The position numbers and the translations under genes are program-made. Below are positions 16,865-24,925 of a stretch of DNA of 39,338 nt, piece after piece. This DNA comes from Actinomycetota bacterium. Lineage in GTDB: Bacteria > Actinomycetota > CADDZG01 > WHSQ01. Position 1 is the first letter of the stretch; each line of letters begins with the position of its first letter. The DNA lies in the NCBI GenBank assembly GCA_013695465.1, contig JACDAL010000182.1, forward strand, positions 1-39,338. Reading direction: 5' to 3'. A model generated the notes under the pieces. It was not told the origin of the DNA. It worked only from the letters and a program-made list of their open reading frames with translations, and made no database searches.

Positions 16865-17164
16865 TCAACCTCTCCCCTCATCGCGAATCGCCGGTCCCGG
16901 AAGACCGAAGGCGCGAGCCGCTCGCTCGTGATCGGACAGATCGCCGATGACGCGCAGACGCGGTAAAGGAGCAAGCCTCATGATGGTCGGGGTGGCGACG
17001 ATCTGTTCTTCCTCCGCGAGGGCAGATCTTTCGAGAATGTCGACGATCTCGATCTCGTAGTCGTCCACGAGCCGATTCTTGCAGAGCGCGCGAAGGTTTG
17101 CCTCGGCCTCTCGGGAGAGTGTCGTTTCTCCTGTAACGTACAGCCTGAACGAGTAGCTGCTCAT
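16865..17164 (-). CDS. kaiB: KaiB clock protein
   Basis: 99 residues, the usual KaiB size. Hallmarks: 'FRLYVTGETTLS' at the N-terminus, 'IEIVDILERSALAEEEQIVATPTIMRL' (in two parts: IEIVDILERSALAEEE and QIVATPTIMRL) in the centre, and 'PRLRVIGDLSD' near the end. The ATPT segment and the second half, which refolds to a thioredoxin-like form on binding KaiC, are well preserved. Its stop is directly followed by the kaiC start codon with no gap, so the two are one translational unit. Only a weak ribosome-binding site is visible before ATG 17164. Confidence 0.95.
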   Translation of the reverse strand: MSSYSFRLYVTGETTLSREAEANLRALCKNRLVDDYEIEIVDILERSALAEEEQIVATPTIMRLAPLPRLRVIGDLSDHERAARAFGLPGPAIRDEGRG

Positions 17165-17505
17165 CTTTGCTCTCTACGCCCGTAGCGTGAGCGTGGGCAG
17201 ACAATGGAGCGAACTGCATAACCATAACTCAAGGTTAGCGGTCACAGGTGGTTCTCGAGGCGGCCGCGATTCGATTGGCGCTGCTGATGATTCTCCACAC
17301 GTGGCTTCGAATGAGGATCCAATCCTGCACGCGTGAACCGATGGTCTCCCAGCGTGTCGCGGGCGGGAAAGCCTGGGTTTCATAAAGGAAGGAGTTCCCA
17401 TGCGGGAGGCGGATCAGTGGCCACGATTCCCCTACGAATGGACCTAAAGGACTCGTCCATGGGAGGTCAGGTTACGTGCCGACGGCGAGGCCGGGGGGGG
17501 CCGGG
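17165..17505. other. Spacer between kaiB and the sarcosine-oxidase-like gene
   Basis: About 340 bases. It must contain the kaiBC promoter (minus strand), but no clear -35/-10 pair stands out to me. It also holds a possible 15-codon ORF on the plus strand (17400-17447). The right end is a G-rich run next to the oxidase stop. Confidence 0.5.
17400..17447 (+). CDS. Possible 15-residue peptide with a very strong ribosome-binding site
   Basis: ATG at 17400 follows AAGGAAGGAG with 5 bases between, one of the best Shine-Dalgarno sequences in the window, and opens a frame of 15 codons ending in TAA: MREADQWPRFPYEWT. The peptide is aromatic- and proline-rich at its end. No homologue is known to me. 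It could be a genuine small protein, a leader peptide, or chance. Confidence 0.3.
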   Translation: MREADQWPRFPYEWT

Positions 17506-18534
17506 TCACTGCTCGAGGGCCAACTCGGCCAATCGCTTGCCGATCAGCGGGGCGAACTTGAAGCCGTGGCCGCTGCAGGGTGAGCCCACCACCACCGAGC
17601 CGTAGCGCTCGAGCACGAAGTTCTCATCGCGGGTATTCGTATAGAGGCAGGTTTCGGTGTGATGGGGTTTGCCGTCGACTCCCGGGTAAAGGGCCGCGAG
17701 CCATTTCGAAATGCGTTCGATGGAGGCGTCATCGACGGTCCGGATCTCGCCCGGATCTGCGGTCGGGCCCGCGAGGTGCTCCCCCGCCTTCAGGCCGAGA
17801 CCGGGGGCTGGAAGCGCGTAACGCAACGGGGTCACCCATTCGGCGATGGTCGGGGGCAGCGGTCCCTCATAGCGGAAATATGAGACGGTCTCACGCGTCG
17901 GCCTGGTTTCGAGCTCGACGCCGGCCCCCACCAGAAGCTCCCGCGCCCAAGCTCCCGCCGTGACAACGCAGGCACTGCACTCTATGGACTCGGCGGCCGT
18001 GTGGACCACCGCACCGTCGTTCGATTGCTCGATGGACTCAACCACCGTCTCCTCGCAAAGCTCCGCCCCATGACCGCGGGCCAATACCTGAAAAGCGGCC
18101 CACGCGCGCTCCGCCCTGACGAAACCCGAGTCCGGCTGCAGCAGGCCGGGCCCGTCATGGCTCAGAAACTGAAAGCGCTGCGCCAGCTCAGATTCCGACA
18201 GCATCTCGCTGCGAGCGCCGCATTCTCTGAGCGCGGCGTGGTTGGCCTCGATGCCGGGGCCGAGATCGAGGCCTCCGGTCGTGACCAGAAGCTCCTCCCC
18301 CACCTCGGTCTCGGCCTGGCGCCACAGCTTCAGCGACTCCTGGGCCATTCTCACGTAGCCGGAGTCTGGATAGGAGAGGCGAAAGATGCGCGACGATCCG
18401 TGGCTCGAGCCGCGGTCGTGGCCGATGTGAAAACGCTCGAGGAGAAGCGTCCGGGCACCGGAGCGCGCCAGCCACCAGGCTGTGGCCGAGCCCATGATCC
18501 CGCCCCCCACCACGACGACGTCGTAGCGCTTCAT
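17506..18534 (-). CDS. Sarcosine oxidase / N-methyltryptophan oxidase-like FAD protein
   Basis: 342 residues. The N-terminal dinucleotide-binding loop 'VVVVGGGIMGSATAWWLA' is followed by 'GSSHGSSRIFRLSY', which matches the His45 region of monomeric sarcosine oxidase. Cys296 in 'HTETCLYTNTRDENFVL' corresponds to the Cys that carries FAD covalently in the MSOX/SolA family, and 'GSPCSGHGFKFAPLIGK' is the conserved C-terminal flavin loop. It oxidises an N-methyl amino acid to formaldehyde, amine and H2O2; whether the substrate is sarcosine, N-methyltryptophan or pipecolate cannot be read. Stands alone, between kaiB and sufB. Confidence 0.9.
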   Translation of the reverse strand: MKRYDVVVVGGGIMGSATAWWLARSGARTLLLERFHIGHDRGSSHGSSRIFRLSYPDSGYVRMAQESLKLWRQAETEVGEELLVTTGGLDLGPGIEANHAALRECGARSEMLSESELAQRFQFLSHDGPGLLQPDSGFVRAERAWAAFQVLARGHGAELCEETVVESIEQSNDGAVVHTAAESIECSACVVTAGAWARELLVGAGVELETRPTRETVSYFRYEGPLPPTIAEWVTPLRYALPAPGLGLKAGEHLAGPTADPGEIRTVDDASIERISKWLAALYPGVDGKPHHTETCLYTNTRDENFVLERYGSVVVGSPCSGHGFKFAPLIGKRLAELALEQ

Positions 18535-18609
18535 CCGAGCTCTGGTGAACTAATCAACGCGGGCCCCGCGCAATGGGGCTCACGTTGAATGACCGCACTC
18601 GGCGGCCGT

Positions 18610-20043
18610 TTAGCCGACCGAGCCCTCCATCTGCAGCTCGACCAGGCGCTGCAGCTCGACCGCGTACTCGAGCGGCAGCTCCCTGGTGATCGGCTCGATG
18701 AATCCGCGCACGATCATCTGCATCGCTTCGGACTCACCTAGACCGCGTGACATCAGATAGAAGAGCTGCTCGTCGGAGACTTTGGACACGGTCGCCTCGT
18801 GGGAGACCGCCGAGTTCTCTTCCTCGATCTCGATGTAGGGGTACGTGTCCGAACGGCTGTCGGCGTCGAGGATCAGGGCGTCGCAGACGACGTGTGACTT
18901 GGCGTGCTTGGCCCCCTCCTCGATGCGAATCAAACCGCGGTAGCCACCGCGGCCCCCATCCTTCGAGATCGACTTCGATATGATCGAACTCTGGGTGTTG
19001 GGGGCGGCGTGAATGATCTTGCCTCCGGCGTCCTGATGCTGGCCCGCACCCGCATAGGCGATCGAGAGAACCTCGCCGCGTGCGCGCTCGCCGAGCAGAT
19101 ACACCGACGGGTACTTCATCGTGACCTTTGACCCAAGGTTGCCATCGACCCATTCCATGATTGCGCCCTCGTATGCGGCCGCCCGCTTGGTTACGAGGTT
19201 GTAGACATTGTTCGACCAGTTCTGGATGGTGGTGTAGCGGGCGCGTCCGTGCGGCTTGACGATGATCTCGACCACAGCCGAGTGCAGCGAGTCGGACGAA
19301 TAAACGGGGGCCGAGCAGCCCTCCACGTAGTGAACATAGCTGTTCTCGTCGACGATGATCATGGTCCGCTCGAACTGGCCCATGTTCTCCTGGTTGATGC
19401 GGAAGTAGGCCTGCAGAGGGATCTCGACCTCGAGACCGGGCGGGACGTAGATGAACGAGCCGCCGGACCACACCGCAGAGTTCAGCGCCGAGAACTTGTT
19501 GTCGGCGGCCGGGATGATCGTGCCGAAGTACTGCTTGACGATGTCGGGGTGCTCGCGCAAAGCGGTGTCCATGTCACAGAACACGATGCCCTGGCGCTCG
19601 AGCTCGACCTGGGTCTTGTGGTAAACCACTTCGCTTTCATATTGGGCGGTGACTCCGCCGAGGTAGTTCTTTTCGGCCTCGGGAATGCCGAGCTTGTCCC
19701 AAGTCGCCTTGATGTCCTCGGGCATGTCGTCCCACGACTTCACCTGGTTCATCGGCTTGATGTAGTAGTAGATGTTGTCGAAGTCGATTCCTGAGAGGTC
19801 CGCTCCCCACTTCGGCATCGGCTTGCGGTAGAAGATCTCGAGGGCCTTGTGGCGGTACTTGCGCATCCAGTCGGGTTCGCCCTTACGGTCCGACATCATG
19901 TCGATGACCTCGTGCGAGAGCCCCTTCTCGGGCGCCTCGTCGTAGGAGGTGGCATCGTGCCAGCCGAACTTGTATTCGCCTTTGAGCGCCCTGACCTGCT
20001 GATTTTCCTCTTGGATCTTGAGGTCTTCGGCTTCTGTCGCCAT
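18610..20043 (-). CDS. sufB: SufB Fe-S cluster scaffold protein
   Basis: 477 residues, full length. Typical SufB segments: 'GISxSKDGGRG'-type '[17 protein letters not shown]', '[20 protein letters not shown]', '[14 protein letters not shown]', and C-terminal '[21 protein letters not shown]'. These separate it from SufD. It forms the nascent cluster on the SufBC2D complex. AAAGGGGGG lies 8 bases before ATG 20043. It is monocistronic here: the other suf genes are about 8 kb further on the same strand, and a sarcosine-oxidase-like gene and the kai block lie between. Confidence 0.97.
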   Translation of the reverse strand: MATEAEDLKIQEENQQVRALKGEYKFGWHDATSYDEAPEKGLSHEVIDMMSDRKGEPDWMRKYRHKALEIFYRKPMPKWGADLSGIDFDNIYYYIKPMNQVKSWDDMPEDIKATWDKLGIPEAEKNYLGGVTAQYESEVVYHKTQVELERQGIVFCDMDTALREHPDIVKQYFGTIIPAADNKFSALNSAVWSGGSFIYVPPGLEVEIPLQAYFRINQENMGQFERTMIIVDENSYVHYVEGCSAPVYSSDSLHSAVVEIIVKPHGRARYTTIQNWSNNVYNLVTKRAAAYEGAIMEWVDGNLGSKVTMKYPSVYLLGERARGEVLSIAYAGAGQHQDAGGKIIHAAPNTQSSIISKSISKDGGRGGYRGLIRIEEGAKHAKSHVVCDALILDADSRSDTYPYIEIEEENSAVSHEATVSKVSDEQLFYLMSRGLGESEAMQMIVRGFIEPITRELPLEYAVELQRLVELQMEGSVG

Positions 20044-20092
20044 GGGCCAGACCCCCCTTTGGCTAGTGAGCGGGTGATATTGGTGCGCCTGG

Positions 20093-20106
20093 TTAGGTTA
20101 CCCTAA
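20093..20106 (-). promoter_or_regulatory. Iron-box-like operator upstream of sufB
   Basis: TTAGG-TTAC-CCTAA has the same arms and the same 4-base spacing as the box in front of sufD (10787-10800). It lies 50 bases before the sufB start. ATATCA about 13 bases further on the minus strand may be the -10. Confidence 0.55.
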
Positions 20107-20145
20107 GCAGGCCTCCAAGAGAAGACAACGAGCCCGCCGGGCTCC

Positions 20146-20940
20146 TCATTCCTGAGGCTTCATGCCCGCGGCGCGGGGGTCCTGGGGGGCGCGTGCGAGG
20201 TCGGCGCCGGTATCTTCGAGCTGCTCCTCGGGGTGGAATCCGGGTCCCTGGGCGATTACCTGAAACGTCTCTGCGTGGGCGAGGCCGTGGGCGGCCCCCT
20301 GCTCCGAGGTCCACTGCCGGATCCTCTCGGATATCCCCTCGGCGTCCTCGCCAACTTGGCTGCGATGACACAGGAGCGCCTCGATCTTGGCCTCAACGAA
20401 CTCGGAGATGTCGACCGCCACGGGGTTGGTCTCCGGCCCGGCAATCCACACCTCGCGCAAGCCTCGCCACGGCTCCAGACCCTCCTCGAGCAGCTCCGGA
20501 AAATGGCCCGGCGTCGTGCCCGCGGTCAAAGTCACATCAAGCGACGCCTGTCCCACCGCGCGGTGGTCGGGGTGGTTGATGAAGCGGTCCTCGAAGGTCG
20601 AGCCCGGGTCACTCACCACAAAGCGGTGCGGACGATAGCGCCGGAACACCCGAGCGATGTCCCTTCTGAGCCCGAGGTCGTACTCCACGTAGCCGTCCTG
20701 GTAGCCGAGCCACGAGAGCTCGGACACCCCGACGACCGCAGCGGCGCGCTCCGACTCCTCACGCCGGAGGCGGGCCAGAGGCTCACCCATCAAGGCGCGG
20801 TCCTGCGTGCCGGTAGAGCCGTCGGTGACGACGCAATACGTGACCTCGGCCCCCTCGGACACCCAGCGGGCGACCGTGCCTGCGCATCCGAACTCGATGT
20901 CATCGGGATGGGCGACGACGACCAGCGCGCGCCAGCTCAC
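20146..20940 (-). CDS. PIG-L (LmbE) family N-deacetylase
   Basis: 264 residues. The zinc motif 'VVAHPDDIEFGCAGT' (His11, Asp14) and the second metal-binding stretch 'FINHPDHRAVGQ' are intact. The family removes acetyl or acyl groups from glucosamine derivatives; actinobacterial members include MshB and Mca of mycothiol metabolism, but the subgroup is not clear here. GTG 20940 overlaps the thioesterase stop as GTGA, so the two are translated together. Acidic C-terminal tail of about 30 residues. Confidence 0.9.
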   Translation of the reverse strand: MSWRALVVVAHPDDIEFGCAGTVARWVSEGAEVTYCVVTDGSTGTQDRALMGEPLARLRREESERAAAVVGVSELSWLGYQDGYVEYDLGLRRDIARVFRRYRPHRFVVSDPGSTFEDRFINHPDHRAVGQASLDVTLTAGTTPGHFPELLEEGLEPWRGLREVWIAGPETNPVAVDISEFVEAKIEALLCHRSQVGEDAEGISERIRQWTSEQGAAHGLAHAETFQVIAQGPGFHPEEQLEDTGADLARAPQDPRAAGMKPQE

Positions 20941-21341
20941 GGTCGGCTCGACTGCACGGCGACCGTGCAGCGTCCCACCGCCACCGGATCGCCGTTCTCG
21001 TCGGCAATGTCGACAGTCCAGACGTGCAGCGTGCGGCCCTTGCGCACGGGGGTCCCGGTGGCGATCACGAAGCCGTCGCGGCGGCCTTTCAGATGACTGA
21101 TGTTGAGCTCGATACCGGCGGCGACCTGCGCGGCCGGGTCGAGGTTCATATAGGTGCCGATCGAAGCTGCGCTCTCCACCAAGACGGCGCTGACTCCTCC
21201 ATGGAGGAGGCCGAACGGCTGGTGGACGGGCGGCCCAACGGGCATGTGCAACACCACTCTGTCGGGCGAGGACTCGACGATCTCTATCCCGAGCGTCTCG
21301 AAGACCGTGCCCTCGAGGTCGGGCTCATAAGAATTGCTCAT
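20937..21341 (-). CDS. PaaI-like hot-dog thioesterase
   Basis: 134 residues with the hot-dog thioesterase motif 'QPFGLLHGGVSAVLVESAAS' and the later 'GIELNISHLKGRRDGFVIATGTPV' strands (in two parts: GIELNISHLKG and FVIATGTPV). It hydrolyses an acyl- or aryl-CoA thioester; substrate unknown. ATG 21341 has no Shine-Dalgarno but a TAGCAT box 7 bases upstream. Downstream PIG-L gene overlaps by 4 bases. Confidence 0.9.
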   Translation of the reverse strand: MSNSYEPDLEGTVFETLGIEIVESSPDRVVLHMPVGPPVHQPFGLLHGGVSAVLVESAASIGTYMNLDPAAQVAAGIELNISHLKGRRDGFVIATGTPVRKGRTLHVWTVDIADENGDPVAVGRCTVAVQSSRP

Positions 21342-21348
21342 GGGCCGG

Positions 21349-21354
21349 ATGCTA
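21349..21354 (-). promoter_or_regulatory. -10 box, leaderless-type, for the thioesterase gene
   Basis: TAGCAT on the minus strand, 7 bases before ATG 21341. Confidence 0.45.
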
Positions 21355-21369
21355 CCCGCCGTCCGGGCG

Positions 21370-22278
21370 TCAGAGGCGGACGAGCTCGGCCTTGTGGCTG
21401 CGCTTGTCCGAGTACATGGAAGCGTCGGCCACCGCGATGAGCTCGACGGCGCTGGTGCCGTCGCGGCCGTAGAGCGCGGCCCCCGCGGAGATCGTCACCG
21501 AGACACCGCCGGTGCCCGGAACCACCTCTTCGGCGAGCTTTGCCCGCACACGGTTCACGACGATCTGGACGCCGGCTGCGTCGGCCTTTTTCAGCACCAT
21601 CACGAACTCGTCCCCGCCGACGCGGGCCACGAGGTCGCTGGTTCTCTCGACCCCGCTGAGGACCCGGGCCACGGTTTGGATGGCGGCCGAGCCGATCTGG
21701 TGGCCGTAGGTGTCGTTGAGCTTCTTGAGCTCGTCTATGTCGATCACCACGAGTGCAAACGGGTTCCGCTCGAGCTCGAGCGTCGCCATGTGCGAGTAGA
21801 AGCTCGAGACGTTGGCCACACGCGTCAGGGGGTCGGTAGTGGCGAGGTGGTGGAGTTTCAACTGTACCGAGTGGTGAGCTTCGGCGAAGGCTCCGAGAAA
21901 GGCGGCGGTGATGCCGTAGAGGGCGAAGCGGGAGCTCACGACACCCAATACCATGATCCCGTCGAAGCCGTCCGCAACCCCCGCGTAGACACCGCACAGA
22001 GCGGCGGCGATGAACGCCGCCAGCAGCCCTTCGCCGAGCCCGGCTGCGATCGCCGACATCGCCACCGGGAAAATGAAGACCCAGCCGTAGTCGATCCCCA
22101 TGGGGGACGGGAACAACGCCAGGAGGGCCGAGGCCAACAACATCACCACGACGACGGCAACGCGCACCGTGCGCCGCTCCAGCACCATCAGGAGCTGGTG
22201 CGTCAGAAGGTCCTTGAGATCGCGGCGAGAGCCGGCGACATCGGCATTGGGGGCGGCTGTTACCTGCAACTGCGACAC
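21370..22278 (-). CDS. Membrane-bound diguanylate cyclase (GGDEF)
   Basis: 302 residues. Residues about 37-132 form four to five hydrophobic segments. The GGDEF domain follows (about 145-300) with 'TTDPLTRVANVSSFY', 'VVIDIDELKKLNDTYGH' and intact GGDEF at 221-225. An RxxD inhibitory site is at 212-215, exactly 5 residues before. It makes c-di-GMP from GTP. It begins 38 bases after the response-regulator stop, so the pair is an operon. The in-frame start is GTG 22278; the good Shine-Dalgarno (AAGGAG, 22303-22308) instead serves an ATG in another frame at 22298. Confidence 0.92.
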   Translation of the reverse strand: MSQLQVTAAPNADVAGSRRDLKDLLTHQLLMVLERRTVRVAVVVVMLLASALLALFPSPMGIDYGWVFIFPVAMSAIAAGLGEGLLAAFIAAALCGVYAGVADGFDGIMVLGVVSSRFALYGITAAFLGAFAEAHHSVQLKLHHLATTDPLTRVANVSSFYSHMATLELERNPFALVVIDIDELKKLNDTYGHQIGSAAIQTVARVLSGVERTSDLVARVGGDEFVMVLKKADAAGVQIVVNRVRAKLAEEVVPGTGGVSVTISAGAALYGRDGTSAVELIAVADASMYSDKRSHKAELVRL

Positions 22279-22316
22279 TGCGACCGACTTTCTGTCATCC
22301 TGCTCCTTGTGGATCC

Positions 22317-22988
22317 CTACTCGAGGGCTACGTCCAGCGGATAGACCGCCTCCACATCCGACTTGCGGACCTCGATGAAGGCCGTCGAGGCGATCGACTC
22401 ACGCCCTTCCCGGCTCAATATCTCCGCGTCGGTCACCGGGACGAAGCTCCTCTGGTCGCGCATCACCGACTCCCACGCGTCCGAGAAGCGGGCCAGCTCG
22501 GGGGCGAGGTAGACCTTGCCCTCGATGCGATAGTCCCGCAGCAGCAACACCACGCCGATGGCGACAAGCTCGACCCTGAGGATGTCTCCGTCCCGATCAC
22601 GTTCGGAAATAAGTCCCTCCGGTTGAGCCAGGGCGATGAGGTGCCGGATCTTGCTGACGAGGGCGGTCGCCGCGAACGGCTTGCTGAGGTAGTCGCAGGC
22701 CAGGGCCGAGGCCTTCTCAGTCGCCCCCGGGGTGCCAACCGGACCGAGGATGATGACAGGATGAGCCCGGAAACGTCCGTCCTCGCGCATACGGCCCACC
22801 AGGCTCCAGCCGTCCTCACCCGGCAGAGCGACATCCGCAACGACGATGTCCGGCTGCTCGGACACGAGCAGCCGCCATGCCTCGGGAACATCGCCCGCGT
22901 AGAGTCCTTCGAAGCCGGCGTTCTCGAGGTGGTAGCGGACCACCGTGACGATGGTGGGCTCGTGCTCGACTACTAGGACTCTCGCCAT
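22317..22988 (-). CDS. Response-regulator receiver protein with unrecognised C-terminal domain
   Basis: 223 residues. Receiver domain 1-115: acidic pocket 'EHEP', phosphoacceptor Asp52 in 'VVADVALPGEDGW', Lys103 in 'YLSKPF'. The usual Thr/Ser after the fourth strand is replaced ('VIILGPVG'), which would weaken the normal switch. The second part (about 125-223) contains 'YRIEGKVYLAPELARFSD' and 'STAFIEVRKSDVEAVYPLD'. I do not recognise it; it is not an HTH, so this is unlikely to be a DNA-binding regulator. TTG 23036 and another ATG are in frame upstream; ATG 22988 is chosen because the family starts here. Operon with the diguanylate cyclase. Confidence 0.87.
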   Translation of the reverse strand: MARVLVVEHEPTIVTVVRYHLENAGFEGLYAGDVPEAWRLLVSEQPDIVVADVALPGEDGWSLVGRMREDGRFRAHPVIILGPVGTPGATEKASALACDYLSKPFAATALVSKIRHLIALAQPEGLISERDRDGDILRVELVAIGVVLLLRDYRIEGKVYLAPELARFSDAWESVMRDQRSFVPVTDAEILSREGRESIASTAFIEVRKSDVEAVYPLDVALE

Positions 22989-23096
22989 GCCCGCATCATC
23001 GGCCACTTGTGAGCACATCTGAAAGCAATCGAGCAAAAGAGTTGCCGAGTGAGGAAGCCACCCGAGCCGCCGGCCGCACGAGCCCCACGGGCGCCG

Positions 23097-24149
23097 TCAG
23101 GCCGGATACACCGACACTTCGGTCGCCTTGATCGAGACCCAGATCTCCTCCCCCTCGATTAGGGAGAGCTCGGCGACGGCCGCCGGGGTCACCTCGGCCA
23201 CCACCGGGATCGATCCCTCCACCCGCACCCGTACCCGGCCGCCTTCCCCTTCGAGTCCGGCGATGCGCCCGGACCAAACATTGCGGGGACTGCCCTCCGC
23301 CGGTCTGCGATAGAGGGATACGGCGCGGGGGTGGAGCGCAGCGTAGACCTCCCCCACCGGAGCATGTGAGACGAGCATCTCGCCGCCTGAGTCCAGGCGC
23401 ACTCGATCTCCGAGTCCGCGTCCCCGCCACAGGTTCAGGCCCACGAGCTCGGCGATGTAGGAGGAGCGAGGGTGTGCACTGAGCTCTGAGGGGGTCCCTT
23501 CCTGGGCGACTTTGCCGTCTTCGAGCACCAAAACACGGTCTGCAAGGGCCATGGCCTCGACTGGGTCATGAGTGACTACGAGCCGGACGCCGTCGAACCT
23601 CCCGAGGCTCGCCTTCAGCTCTCGGCGGACCTCGGCCCGCGCGCCCGCATCGAGCGCCGCCAGGGGCTCATCGAGAAGCAGTAGCCGGGGTCGGGTCGCC
23701 AGCGCGCGCGCCAGTGCCACTTTCTGAGCCTGACCACCCGACAGCACCCGGGGCCGCTCCGAGGCGTAGCTTGCGATGCCCATGCGCTCGAGCCACTCCT
23801 GCGCTTCCGCTCGCGCCTGATCCTTCGAGCAGCCCCGGGCCCGCAGGCCAAAGGCGACGTTGTCGAGAACGGAGAGGTGGGGGAAGAGGACATAGTCCTG
23901 GAACACGAAGCCAATCGAGCGGCGCTCGGGAGGAAGCCGCCGGCGCGCCGCAGGGTCCTCCAGAACCTCGCCGTCGAGGGTCACCCGGCCTGCTGAGAGC
24001 GGGAGCAGGCCCGCCAAGACCCGCAGGAGAGTGGTCTTTCCCGCCCCGTTCGGCCCCACCAACACGACGGTCTCACCGGCGGCAGCCCGCACGTCCGCGT
24101 CGAGGGCGAGGCTGCCGGCGCGAGCCCGAACCCGCGCTTCGAGGCTCAC
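23097..24149 (-). CDS. modC: Molybdate ABC transporter ATP-binding protein ModC
   Basis: 350 residues. ABC domain with Walker A 'GPNGAGKT' (32-39), Q-loop 'FVFQDYVLFPHL', signature 'LSGGQAQKVALARAL' and Walker B 'LLLLDEPLAALD'. The C-terminal part (about 235-350) is a TOBE/Mop-like regulatory domain with 'VYAALHPRAVSLY' and 'IWVSIKATEVSVY', as in ModC. GTG 24149 overlaps the modB stop. Last gene of the operon. Confidence 0.9.
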   Translation of the reverse strand: MSLEARVRARAGSLALDADVRAAAGETVVLVGPNGAGKTTLLRVLAGLLPLSAGRVTLDGEVLEDPAARRRLPPERRSIGFVFQDYVLFPHLSVLDNVAFGLRARGCSKDQARAEAQEWLERMGIASYASERPRVLSGGQAQKVALARALATRPRLLLLDEPLAALDAGARAEVRRELKASLGRFDGVRLVVTHDPVEAMALADRVLVLEDGKVAQEGTPSELSAHPRSSYIAELVGLNLWRGRGLGDRVRLDSGGEMLVSHAPVGEVYAALHPRAVSLYRRPAEGSPRNVWSGRIAGLEGEGGRVRVRVEGSIPVVAEVTPAAVAELSLIEGEEIWVSIKATEVSVYPA

Positions 24150-24925
24150 GCTTGGGGAGCCCAGCGCTCCCGCAGCGTGACGAGGACGAGCAGTGACACT
24201 GCGACAAGCACCAGGCTCAGGACGATGGCCGCGTCCACGTCTCTCAGCAGCGCGGTGTAGACCGCAATCGGCATCGTCTGGGTCTCACCCGGCAGGTTTC
24301 CTGCGAACGTGATCGTGGCGCCGAACTCACCCAGCGCCCGTGCCCACGCGAGAACCGCTCCTGCCGCCACCGAGGGCGCTGCGAGCGGCAGGGTGATCTT
24401 CCAGAAAACAAGCCCCCGCGACGCCCCGAGCGTCGCGGCCGCGTCCTCGTAACGAGGGTCGAGGCCCTTCAGGGCCCCCTCGACCGTGAGCACCAGAAAG
24501 GGCATGGCGACGAAGGTCTCGGCCACGATGACTCCCGGGAGCGTTCCGAACAGGGTCACGCCGAAGAATGACTCGAGGGCGCGGCCCACGAGTCCTAGGC
24601 GGCCCAGCGCCAGCAACAGCGCCACCCCGCCCACCACCGGGGGCAGCACCAAAGGCAGGGTGACCAGGGCGCGCAGCACCGAGCGGCCCGGGAAGGGAAC
24701 CCGGGCCAGAACCCACGCCAACGGAAGACCCAAAAAAGCAGAGAGTGCCGACGCCGCCAGGGAAGAGACCAACGAAATTCGCAGGGCCGAGCCGACGACC
24801 TCGGTGGTGAGGACCTCCGGAAGGCTCGCCCACGGGGCACGCCACGCCAGTGCGGCAAGGGGTACGGCAAAGAAGGAAGCCGCCAACGCCGCCAGAAGCA
24901 CAAGGGCCCGGGGGGGCCGCCTCAC
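24146..24925 (-). CDS. modB: Molybdate ABC transporter permease ModB
   Basis: 259 residues, five to six transmembrane segments. The cytoplasmic EAA loop reads 'YEDAAATLGASRGLVFWKITLPLA' (in parts: EDAAATLGASRG, KITLPLA) and is followed by 'WARALGEFGATITFAGN', the ModB/CysTW hallmark. GTG start overlaps the modA stop by 4 bases. Confidence 0.93.
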   Translation of the reverse strand: MRRPPRALVLLAALAASFFAVPLAALAWRAPWASLPEVLTTEVVGSALRISLVSSLAASALSAFLGLPLAWVLARVPFPGRSVLRALVTLPLVLPPVVGGVALLLALGRLGLVGRALESFFGVTLFGTLPGVIVAETFVAMPFLVLTVEGALKGLDPRYEDAAATLGASRGLVFWKITLPLAAPSVAAGAVLAWARALGEFGATITFAGNLPGETQTMPIAVYTALLRDVDAAIVLSLVLVAVSLLVLVTLRERWAPQA

